Of a stretch of 6,039 nucleotides of DNA, positions 5,405 to 6,039 are shown piece after piece. The position numbers and the translations under genes were made by a program. Under the pieces are notes generated by a model, which saw only the letters and a list, made by a program, of their open reading frames with translations, had not been told where the DNA came from and did no database searches. Source of the DNA: Opitutus sp. GAS368 (GTDB taxonomy: Bacteria > Verrucomicrobiota > Verrucomicrobiae > Opitutales > UBA953). Where the stretch lies: the NCBI GenBank assembly GCA_943332745.1, contig CALQQQ010000079.1:1-6039 (forward strand). Direction: 5' to 3'. Numbering within the stretch: the first letter of the stretch is position 1; every line of letters starts with the position of its first letter.

Positions 5405-5968
5405 TCAGAGTTTGAGGAAATTCCCCAGGAGTTGGAGGCCATGCTCAGTGGCGAAGGATTCCGGATGGAACTGGACGCCCCAGATTGGGAGCTCGCGATG
5501 GCGCAGGCCCATCACGAGACCGTCTTCAGTCCAAGCCGTCACCTCGAGGGCGGCGGGAAAAGTGGCACGCTCGACGACCAGTGAGTGGTAGCGGGTCGCG
5601 GCGAAAGGCGAAGGCAGGCCCTTAAAGACGTCGGTGTTGTTGTGGAACACCGGCGAGGTCTTACCGTGCATCAGGTGCGGGGCGCGAATGACATTACCAC
5701 CGAAGGCATGGCCGATGGCTTGGTGGCCGAGACACACGCCGAGAATCGGCTTCTTGCCGGCGAAGGCCTTGATCATCGCGCACGAGACACCGGCTTCGGC
5801 GGGCGAGCACGGGCCCGGCGAAATCATCACCCGATCGGGATTCAGCGCGAGCGCTTCCTCGACCGTGATCTGGTCATTACGGTACACCTTCTGCTCCACG
5901 CCCAACTGCCCGAAGTATTGGACCAGGTTATAGGTGAACGAATCGTAGTTATCGATGACCAGCAGCAC
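5405..5968 (-). CDS. pabA: Aminodeoxychorismate/anthranilate synthase, glutamine amidotransferase subunit (PabA/TrpG)
   Basis: A class I glutamine amidotransferase that delivers ammonia to a chorismate-binding partner (PabB for folate, TrpE for tryptophan); some members serve both. The 187-residue length equals that of E. coli PabA. The start [19 protein letters not shown] is the family's typical N-terminus. Further markers are [12 protein letters not shown] (49-60), the nucleophile elbow GVCLGHQ with Cys79 (77-83), HGKTSPV (101-107), RYHSLVV (126-132), and GVQFHPES (164-171) with catalytic His168 and Glu170. The start codon is GTG at 5968-5966; there is no better upstream start and no Shine-Dalgarno sequence. 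No pabB or trpE is visible, so PabA versus TrpG cannot be decided here, and the HGKTSPV/RYHSLVV wording is shared by both. It is the first visible gene of the minus-strand unit. Confidence 0.96.
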   Translation of the reverse strand: MLLVIDNYDSFTYNLVQYFGQLGVEQKVYRNDQITVEEALALNPDRVMISPGPCSPAEAGVSCAMIKAFAGKKPILGVCLGHQAIGHAFGGNVIRAPHLMHGKTSPVFHNNTDVFKGLPSPFAATRYHSLVVERATFPAALEVTAWTEDGLVMGLRHRELPIWGVQFHPESFATEHGLQLLGNFLKL

Positions 5969-5974
5969 GTGCGG

Positions 5975-6003
5975 ACGATTTGCCCAGCGCTGCGAAGTGT
6001 CAA
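5975..6003 (-). promoter_or_regulatory. Candidate sigma-70-type promoter of the six-gene unit
   Basis: On the minus strand a perfect -35 box TTGACA (6003-5998) is followed after 17 bp by AATCGT (5980-5975), a weak -10 with three of six consensus matches. Transcription would then start close to 5968, almost on the GTG of pabA, which fits the absence of a ribosome binding site there. The -35 match and spacing are directly visible; the poor -10 keeps the call tentative. The rest of 5969-6039 shows no recognisable gene. Confidence 0.35.
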
Positions 6004-6039
6004 GGAACCGCGGCCCCGTGTGAACAAGTGAGCGTGCGA

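Overview
The window reads as a chromosomal housekeeping stretch from a moderately GC-rich Gram-negative-type bacterium. No mobile element, CRISPR array, tRNA or rRNA is visible. A cleavable signal peptide on one protein and an almost complete lack of Shine-Dalgarno sequences fit several diverse phyla. The style of the unknown proteins loosely suggests a Verrucomicrobiota-like lineage, but this is only an impression and the sequence does not settle it.

The left part (1-2316) is read on the + strand. It holds the 3' end of uxaC (uronate isomerase), then two small multi-pass membrane proteins of unknown function that appear to be diverged tandem paralogues (667-1101 and 1200-1667). After an AT-rich gap with a candidate -10 element and two mutually exclusive hairpins comes a small exported protein with a thioredoxin-like fold signature but no CxxC active site (1756-2316).

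The right part (2319-5968) is read on the - strand as one very compact six-gene unit. In transcription order it is pabA/trpG (glutamine amidotransferase of chorismate metabolism), nrdR (ribonucleotide reductase repressor), an unrecognised 157-residue protein, hinT (HIT nucleotide hydrolase), tsaB (t6A tRNA modification partner) and alr (alanine racemase). Junctions are 4-bp overlaps (nrdR/unknown, tsaB/alr) or gaps of 3 to 6 bp, so co-transcription and translational coupling are likely. A perfect TTGACA box upstream of pabA is placed so that the transcript could be nearly leaderless.

The two units converge with only 2 bp between the stop codons of the thioredoxin-like gene and alr. The only terminator-like structure there is a perfect 8-bp hairpin inside the 3' end of alr, without a T-tract. 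The genes serve different processes (folate or tryptophan precursor supply, dNTP control, nucleotide hydrolysis, tRNA modification, peptidoglycan D-alanine), which looks like a growth-linked operon rather than a pathway. No clearly new system is evident. The items most worth following are the unknown gene between nrdR and hinT, the paralogous membrane pair, and the leader of the CxxC-less thioredoxin-like protein.
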